DNA of 64,000 nt from DATFQE01 sp963738205 (GTDB taxonomy: Bacteria; Actinomycetota; Thermoleophilia; Gaiellales; Gaiellaceae). This document shows, one piece after another, positions 18,453 to 27,036 of this stretch (position 1 is its first letter; every line of letters starts with the position of its first letter). The notes beneath the pieces were generated by a model. It was not told where the DNA came from. It did no database searches and saw only the letters and a program-made list of their open reading frames with translations. The stretch covers positions 744,001 to 808,000 of the forward strand of contig CAVTVQ010000007.1 in assembly GCA_963738205.1 (NCBI GenBank), written 5' to 3'. Position numbers and translations under genes: made by a program.

Positions 18453-19490
18453 GTGGCGAGCTATCTCGTCAGGCGAGTTGCATGGGCGGCGCTCCTGTTC
18501 CTCGTCATGAGCTTCGTCACCTACCTGATCTTCTTCGTCATCCCCACCGAGCCGACGCGCGTCGGCCGCGGCCAGGCCTCGGAGACGATCGACCTGCGCA
18601 CGGCGATTCCGCTCGAGGGCTCGCTGCCGCACGAGTACGCCCAGTTCGTCGGTCGCGTCCTGCGCGGAGACCTCGGCAGGTCGTACGTCACGCGCCGACA
18701 CGTGAGCGAAATCCTGGCGCAGGCGATCCCCGTGACGGCGTCGCTCGTCGTCGGCGGAGCGATCGTCTGGATGCTGATCGCGATCCCCGTGGGGCTGCTG
18801 TCGGCCTTACGACCGCGCTCGCTGCTCGACCGGGCGGCGACCGCCTTTGTGCTGATCGGCATCTCGGCACATCCGGTGTGGATCGGGCTGATCCTTCTCT
18901 ACTTCTTCGGCCAGAAGCTGCACGTGGCGCCCCAAGGCGGCTACTGCGACCTCGTCTCGCCCACCACCACGTGCGGCGGCCCGGTGCAGTGGGCCTGGCA
19001 TCTGTGGCTGCCCTGGCTGACCTTCGCGCTGATGTTCGCGGCCATCTACATGCGGATGGTGCGCGCGAGCGTGATCGAGGCGCTCGGCGAGGACTACGTG
19101 CGGACCGCGCGTGCGAAGGGCGCGTCGGAGCCGCAGGTTCTGCGCTCCCACGTCCTGCGGAATGCCCTGTTGCCCGTCGTGACGATGCTCGGAATGGACA
19201 TCGGCATCGCCCTCGGCGGCGCCGTCTTCGTCGAGCGCGTCTACGGCCTGCCCGGGCTCGGCGGCATCGCGCTGCAGAGCCTCGCCCGGCGCGACCTGCC
19301 CGTGATCATGGGCGTGGTCCTCTTCGCCACCTTCGCCGTGGTCATCCTCAACCTGATCGTCGACCTGCTCTACACCTCGATCGACCCGCGCAGCCGGCTG
19401 ACGTCGACCGACTTCGAGGGCAGCGCCGCGTCGCACAGGCGGCCGGCGGCGGTGTCAGACCCAGTCGGAAAGCATGCGCTCGAAGTCTGA
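18453..19490 (+). CDS. DppB-type ABC transporter permease (orphan)
   Basis: A 345-residue permease of the peptide/nickel (DppB/OppB) family. TM1 lies at 8-32. The cytoplasmic EAA loop is EDYVRTARAKGASEPQVLRSHVLRNALLPVVT-like, and VFVERVYGLPGLG follows. About six TMs are visible. It would import peptides, nickel or similar solutes with a DppC-type permease, two ATPases and a binding protein, none of which lie here. The GTG start gives the canonical YLVRRV N-terminus. The 3' end overlaps the convergent thioredoxin gene by 36 bases. Confidence 0.88.
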   Translation: MASYLVRRVAWAALLFLVMSFVTYLIFFVIPTEPTRVGRGQASETIDLRTAIPLEGSLPHEYAQFVGRVLRGDLGRSYVTRRHVSEILAQAIPVTASLVVGGAIVWMLIAIPVGLLSALRPRSLLDRAATAFVLIGISAHPVWIGLILLYFFGQKLHVAPQGGYCDLVSPTTTCGGPVQWAWHLWLPWLTFALMFAAIYMRMVRASVIEALGEDYVRTARAKGASEPQVLRSHVLRNALLPVVTMLGMDIGIALGGAVFVERVYGLPGLGGIALQSLARRDLPVIMGVVLFATFAVVILNLIVDLLYTSIDPRSRLTSTDFEGSAASHRRPAAVSDPVGKHALEV

Positions 19491-19769
19491 GCGCGGTCGT
19501 GCGCCGGTGACCGTCGCCTGCGGCTCGCCACCCGAGAAGAGGATCGTGGTCGGCAGCGCCAGCACGTCGTAGCGCGACGCGGTCGTGATGTTGTCGTCGA
19601 CGTTCACCTTGACGAACTCGACCTTGCCCGCGTGCTCGGCCGCGAGCTTCTCGAGCAGGCCGCTCACGGCGTGGCAGGGGCCGCACCACGGTGCCCAGAA
19701 GTCGACCACGACGGGCCGCTCCGCCTGCAGCACCTCGCGCTCGAACCCGTCGTCGCCGATCTCGCGCAC
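19455..19769 (-). CDS. Thioredoxin
   Basis: A 104-residue thioredoxin with active site WCGPC (C29, C32), the conserved FWAPW segment and the cis-proline loop ALPTTILF. It should reduce cytosolic disulfides using thioredoxin reductase. ATG 19769 gives a standard length. It ends inside the 3' end of the convergent permease gene, and its start lies 9 bases downstream of the glycosyltransferase stop on the same strand, so the two may be co-transcribed. Confidence 0.93.
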   Translation of the reverse strand: MREIGDDGFEREVLQAERPVVVDFWAPWCGPCHAVSGLLEKLAAEHAGKVEFVKVNVDDNITTASRYDVLALPTTILFSGGEPQATVTGARPRSDFERMLSDWV

Positions 19770-19778
19770 GGCTCCAAG

Positions 19779-20510
19779 TTACAGGCGGCCGCGGCGTGCG
19801 GCCAGGCGTAGCGCCGGCACCTTCCACACCGCCTCCAGCACGATCGAGCGCGACATCTTCGAGCCGCCGACCTCGCGGTCGGTGAAACGGATCGGCACCT
19901 CGACCACGCGAAAGCCGGCGCGCAGCGCGCGGTAGGTCAGCTCGATCTGAAAGGCGTAGCCGCGTGACGAGACCGCGTCGAAGTCGATCGCTTCCAGCAC
20001 CTTGCGCCGATGGACCTTGAAGCCGCCGGTCAAGTCGCGGACTCGGAGCCCGAGGAGGACCTGCGCGTAGAGCGAGCCCCAGCGCGAGATCGCCCGCCGC
20101 ACCAGCCCCCAGTTCGCCGTCCCGCCGCCGGGGACGTAGCGTGAGCCGAGCACGACGTCGGCGTCGGCGGCGGCCTCGATCAGCCGCGGTACGTCCTTCG
20201 GGTCGTGCGAGAAGTCGCAGTCCAGCTCGAGGATCAGCTCGGCTCCGTCGGCGAGCGCTCGGCGGAAGCCGTCCAGGTAGGCGGGCCCCAGGCCCTCCTT
20301 CCGCGGCCGGTGCAGCACGTCCACCCAGTCGAGCTCGGCAGCGAGACGATCCGCGATCTCGCCGGTCCCATCCGGCGAGTTGTCGTCGATCACGAGCACG
20401 CGGTCGTCCGGCTCCAGCACGTCGGCGAGCGCGCGGATCATCGGCTCGAGATTCTCGCGCTCGTCGTAGGTGGGAAGGCAGACGGTGGCCCGTGGCACGG
20501 GCCGTATCAT
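19779..20510 (-). CDS. Polyprenol-phosphate mannosyltransferase-like GT2 enzyme
   Basis: A 243-residue family-2 glycosyltransferase of the dolichol/polyprenol phosphomannose synthase (Ppm1/DPM1) type. It has CLPTYDERENL, VIDDNSPDGTG, the metal-binding LDCDFSHDP, LGSRYVPGGG, LTGGFKVHRRKVL and GYAFQIELTYRA. It would transfer a sugar, usually mannose from GDP-mannose, to a lipid carrier for cell-envelope glycans. It lacks the C-terminal membrane domain of some relatives, so it is probably peripheral. A TCTAAT -10-like hexamer lies about 22 bases upstream (20533-20538, minus strand). Confidence 0.88.
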   Translation of the reverse strand: MIRPVPRATVCLPTYDERENLEPMIRALADVLEPDDRVLVIDDNSPDGTGEIADRLAAELDWVDVLHRPRKEGLGPAYLDGFRRALADGAELILELDCDFSHDPKDVPRLIEAAADADVVLGSRYVPGGGTANWGLVRRAISRWGSLYAQVLLGLRVRDLTGGFKVHRRKVLEAIDFDAVSSRGYAFQIELTYRALRAGFRVVEVPIRFTDREVGGSKMSRSIVLEAVWKVPALRLAARRGRL

Positions 20511-20693
20511 CGCCGGGGATGGCGACCACACAATTAGAGCCGGCTTCACCGTGAGGCACTGTGCCGCCGGGCCGCGCTGGGCGGCGCGAGGCCGCGTCCT
20601 CAGTCGCACGCTACGCGTCCTAGCTTCGCGCACGAACGCTCTCTGCGTCCTTGCCTCGCACCACCCATCACACCCCGGCGACGAGGCATCACG

Positions 20694-22403
20694 CTGAAGA
20701 CGGCTCTCCCGAGGAACGCGGACGTCGCCGATCAGTTCGAGCTGCTGGCCGACCTGCTCGAGCTGGAAGGCTCCGATCCCTTCCGTCCGCTCGCGTACCG
20801 CCGCGCGGCCCAGCGGATCCGCGAGACGGCCGGCTCGATCGCCGAACTCGCGCTGGAGGGGAAGGCCAAGAGCCTGCAGGGGATCGGCAAGACGATCGAG
20901 GAGAAGATCGTCCAGATCGTCGAGACGGGCGAGATCGAGGCGATCACCAAGCGCAAGGGCAGCATCCCGACGGAGGTCGTCCTCTTCACGCGCCTGCCGG
21001 GGCTCGGCCCCAAGACCGCCGCCCGGATCTGGCGCGAGCTCGACGTCACGACGCTCGTCGACCTGAAGGCGGCGGCCGAGCAGCAGCGCCTGCGGACGCT
21101 GAGCGGCCTCGGCGCGAAGACGGAGGAACGCGTGCTGGCCGCGCTCGCCGAGGCGGCGTCGACCGAGCCGCAGCGCGCACTGCTGGGTCAGGGGCTTCCG
21201 GCGGTGCTGGCCGTGGTGCAGGCGCTCCGCGAGCAGCCCGGCGTCGATCTCGTCTCGGAGGCCGGGAGCGTGCGCCGCCGCAGGGAGACCTTTCGCGACC
21301 TCGACATCATCGCCACCGCCGACGATCCGGCCGCCCTCACCGAGCACTTCACGAAGCTCGAGTGGGTCGCCGACGTGGCAGCGCAGGGGCCGACGAAGGC
21401 GACGGTGCTCTCGAACGACGGGCTGCGCTTCGACCTCCGCGTCGTGCCGCCTGAGTCGTACGGAAACCTCCTCCAGCACTTCACCGGCTCGAAGGAGCAC
21501 AACGTCGCGCTGCGCGAGAACGCCGTCCGTGCCGGCCTGTCGATCTCGGAGTACGGGATCGAGAACGTCGACACCCGCGAGGTCTTCCAGACCCGCAGCG
21601 AGGAGGAGCTCTACGCGCACCTCGGCTACCAGTTCATCCCGCCGGAGCTGCGCGAGAACTCAGGCGAGCTCGACGCCGCCAAGCGCGGTGAGATCCCAAC
21701 GCTCGTCGAGCTGGGCGACCTCCGCGGTGACCTGCACTCGCACACGACGTGGTCGAACGACGGCAAGAACACGCTCGCGGAGATGGTCGAGGCCGCGCAG
21801 GGCCGGGGCTACGAGTACCTCGCGATCACCGACCACTCGCACTACCTGCGCGACGGCAAGCTCGAGGGCTACTTCGCCGAGATCGAGGCGCTCGACAGGC
21901 GTGTCGCGCCGTTCCGCGTCCTCAAGGGGATCGAGGTCAACATCAAGGCCGACGGCACGCTCGACGTGGACGACGAGACCCTGGCGAGCTTCGACTGGGT
22001 GATGGCGTCGCTGCACACGAGCTTCGACAAGAACCCGACCGAGCGGGTGCTGAACGCGATGGAGAACCCGCACGTGCACTGCATCGGCCACCTCACGGCG
22101 CGCAAGATCAACCGCCGCGGACCCGCCGACGTGGCGGTCGACAAGGTGATCGAGACGGCGGTCGCGACCGGCACGTTCCTGGAGATCAACTCGCAGCCGG
22201 ACCGGCTCGACATCCGCGACGCACACGCTCGGGCGGCCGGCGAGGCCGGTGTCCTCGTTGCCGTCAACAGCGACGCCCATCAGCTGAGCGCGCTCGCCTG
22301 GCCCGAGATCGGGGTCGCGCAGGCCCGCCGCGGCTGGCTGACGAAGGAGCAGGTGCTGAACACGCGGCCGTGGGCGGAGATCGAACGTCTGATCGCGCGG
22401 TGA
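20694..22403 (+). CDS. polX: Bacterial DNA polymerase X with PHP domain
   Basis: A 569-residue protein. The N-terminal half has a helical 8-kDa-like domain (NADVADQFELLADLLEL), HhH motifs (LQGIGKTIEEKI, LPGLGPKTAARI) and a nucleotidyltransferase core (SVRRRRETFRDLDII). The C-terminal PHP domain (from about 345) has DLHSHTTWSNDG (H348, H350), ITDHSHYLRDG and VNSDAHQ. Such enzymes fill short gaps in base-excision repair, and PHP gives 3'-5' exonuclease. No ATG, GTG or TTG precedes residue 147 in frame. CTG 20694 lies 7 bases after a GAGG ribosome site, exactly at the expected N-terminus, so a CTG start is proposed. Confidence 0.9.
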   Translation: MKTALPRNADVADQFELLADLLELEGSDPFRPLAYRRAAQRIRETAGSIAELALEGKAKSLQGIGKTIEEKIVQIVETGEIEAITKRKGSIPTEVVLFTRLPGLGPKTAARIWRELDVTTLVDLKAAAEQQRLRTLSGLGAKTEERVLAALAEAASTEPQRALLGQGLPAVLAVVQALREQPGVDLVSEAGSVRRRRETFRDLDIIATADDPAALTEHFTKLEWVADVAAQGPTKATVLSNDGLRFDLRVVPPESYGNLLQHFTGSKEHNVALRENAVRAGLSISEYGIENVDTREVFQTRSEEELYAHLGYQFIPPELRENSGELDAAKRGEIPTLVELGDLRGDLHSHTTWSNDGKNTLAEMVEAAQGRGYEYLAITDHSHYLRDGKLEGYFAEIEALDRRVAPFRVLKGIEVNIKADGTLDVDDETLASFDWVMASLHTSFDKNPTERVLNAMENPHVHCIGHLTARKINRRGPADVAVDKVIETAVATGTFLEINSQPDRLDIRDAHARAAGEAGVLVAVNSDAHQLSALAWPEIGVAQARRGWLTKEQVLNTRPWAEIERLIAR

Positions 22404-22452
22404 GCTTCCGCGGCGACGGCGCCGCCTGGGACGTGCTGCGACGCTACGCGCC

Positions 22453-23142
22453 CTAGTTCGCGACGCCGACCGGCTCGTGCGAGCGGGCCACGATGCGGGG
22501 GGCGTAGCTGAACGCCTCGAAGAAGCGCTCCAGGCACTCGATGTCTCCGCGCAGCTCGACGAGGCCCTGCTCGACGGCGTCTGCCGGCGCCAGCTCGCCG
22601 GAAGCGAGCCCGAAGAAGGTGTCCATGTCGAAGGCGGCATCGAGGTCTGCATCGGGGTCGGCAGCGAGCTCGACGCTGACGTGGGCCTCGGCGAGTGAAA
22701 CGGTGAAGACGTCGTCGCCGATGCGCAGTACGTAGGTCCCGCTCATCCCCTTGGCGGCCGTGGGGTTGAAGAGGGCGGGAAAGGCGTTCAGGCCCCAGTC
22801 CGGCTCGAGGTCGTCGGCGGGGCCGGGGGGGCCGAGGGTCCGGACGCCCCAGCGCGCCATCGCGTAGACGACCTCCTCGAGCTGCGCCCCGTACGGGGTC
22901 AGCTCGTACACCGTCGAGGCGGCCGGGGGCGGCAGCTTGCGCTTCTGGACGATGCCGCTCCCCTCCAGGTCGCGCAGGCGCGCGGCGAGGATGTTCGTCG
23001 AGACCCCGGGGAGGCCCTCGACCAGGTCGGTGTAGCGCTTCGGGCCCTCGAGCAGCTCGCGCACGACCAACAGCGACCAGCGCTCGCCGATCGCACAGAG
23101 GGCATGTGCTACGGGGCAGTACTGGTCGTAGCGCTTCGCCAT
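22453..23142 (-). CDS. HxlR-family transcriptional regulator with C-terminal sensor-like domain
   Basis: A 229-residue protein. Residues 1-105 form an HxlR winged helix (CPVAHALCAIGERWSLLVVRELLEG, GVSTNILAARLRDLEGSGIV). Residues about 130-225 resemble an SCP2/alkyl-sulfatase-like lipid-binding fold, common in actinobacterial HxlR proteins. It probably represses itself and the divergent MFS gene across a 102-base gap, responding to a hydrophobic drug. A TACAAT -10 (23149-23154, minus strand) puts the transcription start at or next to the ATG, suggesting a leaderless mRNA. Confidence 0.88.
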   Translation of the reverse strand: MAKRYDQYCPVAHALCAIGERWSLLVVRELLEGPKRYTDLVEGLPGVSTNILAARLRDLEGSGIVQKRKLPPPAASTVYELTPYGAQLEEVVYAMARWGVRTLGPPGPADDLEPDWGLNAFPALFNPTAAKGMSGTYVLRIGDDVFTVSLAEAHVSVELAADPDADLDAAFDMDTFFGLASGELAPADAVEQGLVELRGDIECLERFFEAFSYAPRIVARSHEPVGVAN

Positions 23143-23148
23143 GACGGG

Positions 23149-23214
23149 ATTGTAACGAACTTGGTTGCGTTCCGCCACTCTTAACTTGCGATAAACAAGT
23201 AGATCGTGTAGGTT
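23149..23214. promoter_or_regulatory. Divergent promoter region of HxlR regulator and MFS pump
   Basis: On the minus strand TACAAT (23149-23154) is a good -10, six bases from the regulator ATG. On the plus strand TTGCGA (23186-23191) and TAGGTT (23209-23214) are spaced by exactly 17 bases for the pump. An inverted repeat ACTTG...CAAGT (23184-23188 and 23196-23200, 7-base spacer) overlaps the plus -35 and is a candidate operator. An AAGGAAAG ribosome site precedes the pump ATG. Confidence 0.55.
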
Positions 23215-23244
23215 CGCAAGCACTTCAAAGCGAAAGGAAAGCGA

Positions 23245-24687
23245 ATGTTGGCATCACACGGACGCAAGTGGCTCGCATTGGCGCTTCTCGCGTCGGTGCA
23301 GTTCATGGTCGTGCTCGACATCGCGATCGTGAATGTCGCTCTCCCCTCGATCAAAGTCGACCTGGGGTTCTCGCAGGAGGACCTGCAGTGGGTGATCAGC
23401 GCCTACGCGCTCTTCTTCGGCGGCTTCCTGCTCCTCGGCGGCCGCACCGCCGATCTGCTCGGACGACGGCGGCTGTTCGTCGCGGGCCTGATCCTCTTCA
23501 GCGCCGCCTCGCTGTTGTCCGGCTTGGCCTGGAACGACACTGCCCTGATCGTCGCCCGCGCCATTCAGGGACTGGGCGCGGCGGTCATCACGCCGGCGGC
23601 CCTGGCGATCCTGATGACGACCTTCCAGGAAGGCCGTGAGCGGAACATGGCCCTCGGCGTGTGGGGCGCTGTCGGCGCCTTCGGGGCCGTCGCGGGCGTG
23701 TTGCTCGGCGGCATCCTCACCGACCTGCTGAGCTGGGAGTGGATCTTCTACATCAACGTTCCCGTCGGGCTCGCCGCGGTCGCCTTGACGCCGCTGCTGC
23801 TGGCCGAGAGCCGCGACGAGGGCATGAGGAGCTTCGACGTACCGGGCGCCGTGCTCGTGACCAGCGGCATGGTCACGCTCGTCTACGGGATCACGCAGGC
23901 GAACCAGCTCGGCTGGGGCTCGGCCGAGACGATCGGTCTCTTCGTGTCGGCCGGCGTCCTCCTGGCCGCTTTCACGGCCTGGGAGGCTCGGGCCAAGGAA
24001 CCGCTGATGCCGTTCTCGCTCTTCCGGATTCGGACGGTCGCCGCGGCGAACATCTCCGGTTTGATCCTCGGCACCGTGTCGTTCTCGATGTTCCTGATGC
24101 TGACGCTCTACATGCAGCAGGTGCTCAACTACTCGCCTCTGAAGACGGGAGTCGCGTACCTGGCCGTGGCCGGCACGGCGATCCTCTGGTCGACGGTGGC
24201 GGCCCAGCTCGTGACCCGGCTCGGCGTCAAGCCGGTGATCGTGGCCGGGATGGCGTTCCTCACCGCCGGACTGCTGTACTTCACGCAGGTCTCGGTCGGT
24301 GGGTCCTACGTCGCCGACCTGCTGCCGGGCTTCCTGCTGATCGCGGTCGGGCTCGGCTTCTCGTTCGTCCCGATCTCGATCGCGGCGCTGGCGGGCGTGC
24401 GGGCGGCCGAAGCCGGTCTGGCCTCGGGCCTCTTCAACACGTCCCAGCAGATCGGCGGCGCGCTCGGCATCGCCGCCCTCTCGGCGATCGCGACATCGAC
24501 CACCGAGAACGGCGTTGCTTCGGGCACGTCCGTGCCGAACGCGCTGACCGACGGGTTCCAGACCGCGTTCGTCTGGGGCGGCATCATCGCAGCGCTCGGG
24601 ATCCTGGTCGGGCTCCTGCTCGTCCGGGAGAGCGATCTCGAGATGCCCGTCGAGGAAGTGCCCGAGCCGATGCTCGAGGCTGCGTAG
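23245..24687 (+). CDS. MFS drug efflux transporter, DHA2 (EmrB/QacA) family
   Basis: A 480-residue protein with 14 predicted TMs. DHA2 motifs are visible: MVVLDIAIVNVALPSI (motif D1), GGRTADLLGRRRLF (motif A), ARAIQGLGAAVITPAAL (motif B) and GAVGAFGAVAGVLLGG (motif C, proton-antiporter signature). It should export hydrophobic or cationic drugs by proton exchange. It is divergent from the HxlR regulator, the typical control arrangement. Its TAG is immediately followed by the CTA of the convergent trehalose phosphatase. Confidence 0.93.
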   Translation: MLASHGRKWLALALLASVQFMVVLDIAIVNVALPSIKVDLGFSQEDLQWVISAYALFFGGFLLLGGRTADLLGRRRLFVAGLILFSAASLLSGLAWNDTALIVARAIQGLGAAVITPAALAILMTTFQEGRERNMALGVWGAVGAFGAVAGVLLGGILTDLLSWEWIFYINVPVGLAAVALTPLLLAESRDEGMRSFDVPGAVLVTSGMVTLVYGITQANQLGWGSAETIGLFVSAGVLLAAFTAWEARAKEPLMPFSLFRIRTVAAANISGLILGTVSFSMFLMLTLYMQQVLNYSPLKTGVAYLAVAGTAILWSTVAAQLVTRLGVKPVIVAGMAFLTAGLLYFTQVSVGGSYVADLLPGFLLIAVGLGFSFVPISIAALAGVRAAEAGLASGLFNTSQQIGGALGIAALSAIATSTTENGVASGTSVPNALTDGFQTAFVWGGIIAALGILVGLLLVRESDLEMPVEEVPEPMLEAA

Positions 24688-25395
24688 CTACAGGCGCTTC
24701 AACAACGCGAGGACTCCAGCGGGGCCGTCGACCACCAGGTCGGCGGCCTCGCGCAGTTCCGGGGGGCCTTCGGCCGAGCTGACCGCCACGCGCACGGCCA
24801 GCTCGAGCCCGTCGAGGCCGCGGAAGCCGTCCAGGTCGGTCGTGTCGTCGCCGGCGTAGAGCGCGCGGCGCAGGCCGCGATCGATCAGCAAGGCCTGGAC
24901 AGCGGTTCCCTTGTCGGCCTCGATCGGCGGTCTCAGCTCGAGCACCTTGCGGCCGAAGCGGGCGAGCAGCCCCTGGGCGCGCGCGTCTTCGGCGATCTGC
25001 TCGAGCCGGGTGCGCGCGGCCGCTTCGTCGTCGACGCCTCGATAGTGGAACGAAACGGTGAGGCCCTTGTCTTCCACGGGCCACTCCGCAGCGAGCGCAA
25101 AACGGTGCATGCGCTCTCGCCACTCCTGCGCTTCGGGCGCGAGCTCGAGTCCGTGGGAGCCGAGGTACACGAGGTCGGGGACGGCCACGATCCGTTCGGC
25201 GTCGGCGCTCGTACGGCCGCTCACGCACGCGACGACCGCGTAGCGGTGGGCGAGTCGCTCGAGCTCGGCCCGAGTCTCGGGCGGCACGCGCGCGTCCTCG
25301 GGGCGCTGGACGATCGGCGCGAGCACGCCGTCGACGTCGAGGAGGATCGCCGCCCGCTCGGGCGCTTCCGCCAGGCGGCGGACGAGATCGGACAC
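24688..25395 (-). CDS. otsB: Trehalose-6-phosphate phosphatase
   Basis: A 235-residue HAD phosphatase of the OtsB family: LLDVDGVLAPI (nucleophile Asp and general acid), VSGRTSADAERI, YLGSHGLEL, the cap segment VEDKGLTVSFHYR, IEADKGTAVQALL (motif III Lys) and AGDDTTDLDGF (motif IV). It removes phosphate from trehalose-6-phosphate, the last step of trehalose synthesis for osmotic and desiccation tolerance. No otsA synthase is present. GTG 25395 is the first start giving a normal length; the frame further upstream is a shadow of the opposite gene. Confidence 0.9.
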   Translation of the reverse strand: MSDLVRRLAEAPERAAILLDVDGVLAPIVQRPEDARVPPETRAELERLAHRYAVVACVSGRTSADAERIVAVPDLVYLGSHGLELAPEAQEWRERMHRFALAAEWPVEDKGLTVSFHYRGVDDEAAARTRLEQIAEDARAQGLLARFGRKVLELRPPIEADKGTAVQALLIDRGLRRALYAGDDTTDLDGFRGLDGLELAVRVAVSSAEGPPELREAADLVVDGPAGVLALLKRL

Positions 25396-25446
25396 GGGGC
25401 AAGGATAGGTTGGCCACGCATCGCACCACCGTCGTATGCTCACCGG

Positions 25447-25839
25447 ATGACTCCTCTGGACCAGGTATGGATTCCGCTCGTCGACGAGCCAATCGGCAGC
25501 ATCGTCGCGCGCATCCAGGCAGACGACCCGGAGATCGACCGGCTCGTCTCGACGCCACAGCGCCTGCTGGCGTTCCGGACCTTCGCGTACATCCGCGTCG
25601 GGCTCGTCCTGGGCCAGCTCCTCCTGGACAACGACCTCTCCCCCTACGACGGCTCCGAGACGTGGATCGACGCGCTCCTGCGCGATCCGGCGCACCGGGC
25701 TGAGGTCGAGCGCGAGGTGCGGGAGGTGGCCGAGGAGATCGCTGCCGACCCCGCGTACGGCGGCGACGACCCGCACGGCCCGGACGAGCACGTCCGCGAG
25801 CGCTTCCGCGAGTTCGCGCGCCGCCGCCTCGAGGCGTAG
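25447..25839 (+). CDS. Conserved-looking protein of unknown function, 130 residues
   Basis: I do not recognise this protein. It is acidic, predicted mostly helical and soluble, with no signal peptide or TM. Segments are MTPLDQVWIPLVDEP, a hydrophobic helix YIRVGLVLGQLLLDND near residues 48-63, and a charged C-terminal helix rich in Glu/Arg (about 80-130). Codon use and GC at third positions match its neighbours, supporting a real gene. It is divergent from otsB (51-base gap) and ends 7 bases before the convergent yibE/F gene. Confidence 0.6.
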   Translation: MTPLDQVWIPLVDEPIGSIVARIQADDPEIDRLVSTPQRLLAFRTFAYIRVGLVLGQLLLDNDLSPYDGSETWIDALLRDPAHRAEVEREVREVAEEIAADPAYGGDDPHGPDEHVRERFREFARRRLEA

Positions 25840-25846
25840 CCCAGGT

Positions 25847-27022
25847 CTACGCGTGCACATGGGCGTGCCGCTCCGCCGGGACACGCACGCGGGTCGCGAG
25901 CAACGCGGCCAGCGCGGTCGTGACCGGCACGGCCGCGATCAGGCCGATCGAGCCGACCAGCGTCGCCACGATCTGCTCGGCGACGGCCTCGCTGTTGATC
26001 GCGTCCGTGAAGGCCGTTCCGCCGAAGCTGAACACCAGCAGGACGGGGAGTGACGCACCGACGTAGGCGAGCACGAGCGTGTTGACGGTAGCCGCGACGT
26101 GGTCGTGTCCGACCGAGACGGCGCCGCGAAACAGCTCGGCGAAGCTCTGGGTCGGGTTGGCCCGCTGCAGCGCGAGGACGGTCGAGGCCTGGCTGACCGT
26201 GAGGTCGTCGAGCACGCCGAGCGCCGCGATCACCATCCCGGCCAGGAGCAGCCCTTGCAGCGAGATGTCGCCGGCCGTCGCGCGGAGGAAGACGGCCTCG
26301 TCCGACGAGACGCCCGAGAGGTGCGCAAGATCGGTGAACGTCTGCGCCAGCACGAGCGTGAGCACGAGCGCCACGGACGTTCCGAGGCAGGCGGCGAGCG
26401 TCTTCACGCCGATGCCGTGCGCCAGCGGGATGGTCACGAGCATGACCGCGAACGCACCGATCAGGGCAACGGTCTCGGGCGTCTTGCCCTCGAGGATCGC
26501 GGGGACGAGGAAGAAGATCACGATCGCGAGGCTGGCGACGAGGCCGATCAACGCGCGCAACCCTTGGAGCCGGCCCGTGGCGATCACCAGCACTGCGAAC
26601 AGGACGAAGAGGAGCAAGAGCGGCAGGCGCCGCTCGTAGTCCGCGAACGCGTACGGGTCAGGCTGGACGCCGCCGATGTCCGCCCCCGGCGGCACGGGGC
26701 TCGCGAAGACGCGCACCTTGTCGCCGACGCTCAGGTCGACGCCCTCGCGTGACTGTCCGACCGTGAAGCTCGTGCGCGTGCCCTCGTCCTTGCCGCTCTC
26801 GAGCCGCACGGTGGTGCGTAGGCACGTCTCCTGTGCTCCCTCCGCGCAAGGCGCTTCCCGAACCGCCACGACCCTGGCTCGCTCGGTCTGGGTCGGCACG
26901 GAGCCCTGCGGCGCCCCGAACGTCCGGTCGTCCGGCCAGAGCGTGACGAGGCCGATCACCGTGGCCGCGACGACGATGCCCATTGCTGTGATGAGGAGGT
27001 TGACGACCAGCGAGCGATGCAC
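25847..27022 (-). CDS. YibE/F-family membrane protein, last gene of the zinc operon
   Basis: A 391-residue YibE/F protein. TM1 is near residues 6-26. An extracytoplasmic beta-like domain follows (about 30-130, with C55 and C63 region CAEGAQETC), then about seven further TMs. The family core AALGVLDDLTVSQAS and VGHDHVAATVNTL is visible. The molecular role is unknown. GTG 27022 lies only 14 bases after the znuB stop, so it is co-transcribed with the metal importer, hinting at a link with metal homeostasis. A terminal RHAHVHA tail is histidine-rich. Confidence 0.87.
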   Translation of the reverse strand: MHRSLVVNLLITAMGIVVAATVIGLVTLWPDDRTFGAPQGSVPTQTERARVVAVREAPCAEGAQETCLRTTVRLESGKDEGTRTSFTVGQSREGVDLSVGDKVRVFASPVPPGADIGGVQPDPYAFADYERRLPLLLLFVLFAVLVIATGRLQGLRALIGLVASLAIVIFFLVPAILEGKTPETVALIGAFAVMLVTIPLAHGIGVKTLAACLGTSVALVLTLVLAQTFTDLAHLSGVSSDEAVFLRATAGDISLQGLLLAGMVIAALGVLDDLTVSQASTVLALQRANPTQSFAELFRGAVSVGHDHVAATVNTLVLAYVGASLPVLLVFSFGGTAFTDAINSEAVAEQIVATLVGSIGLIAAVPVTTALAALLATRVRVPAERHAHVHA

Positions 27023-27036
27023 TCGCCGACAGTCTC

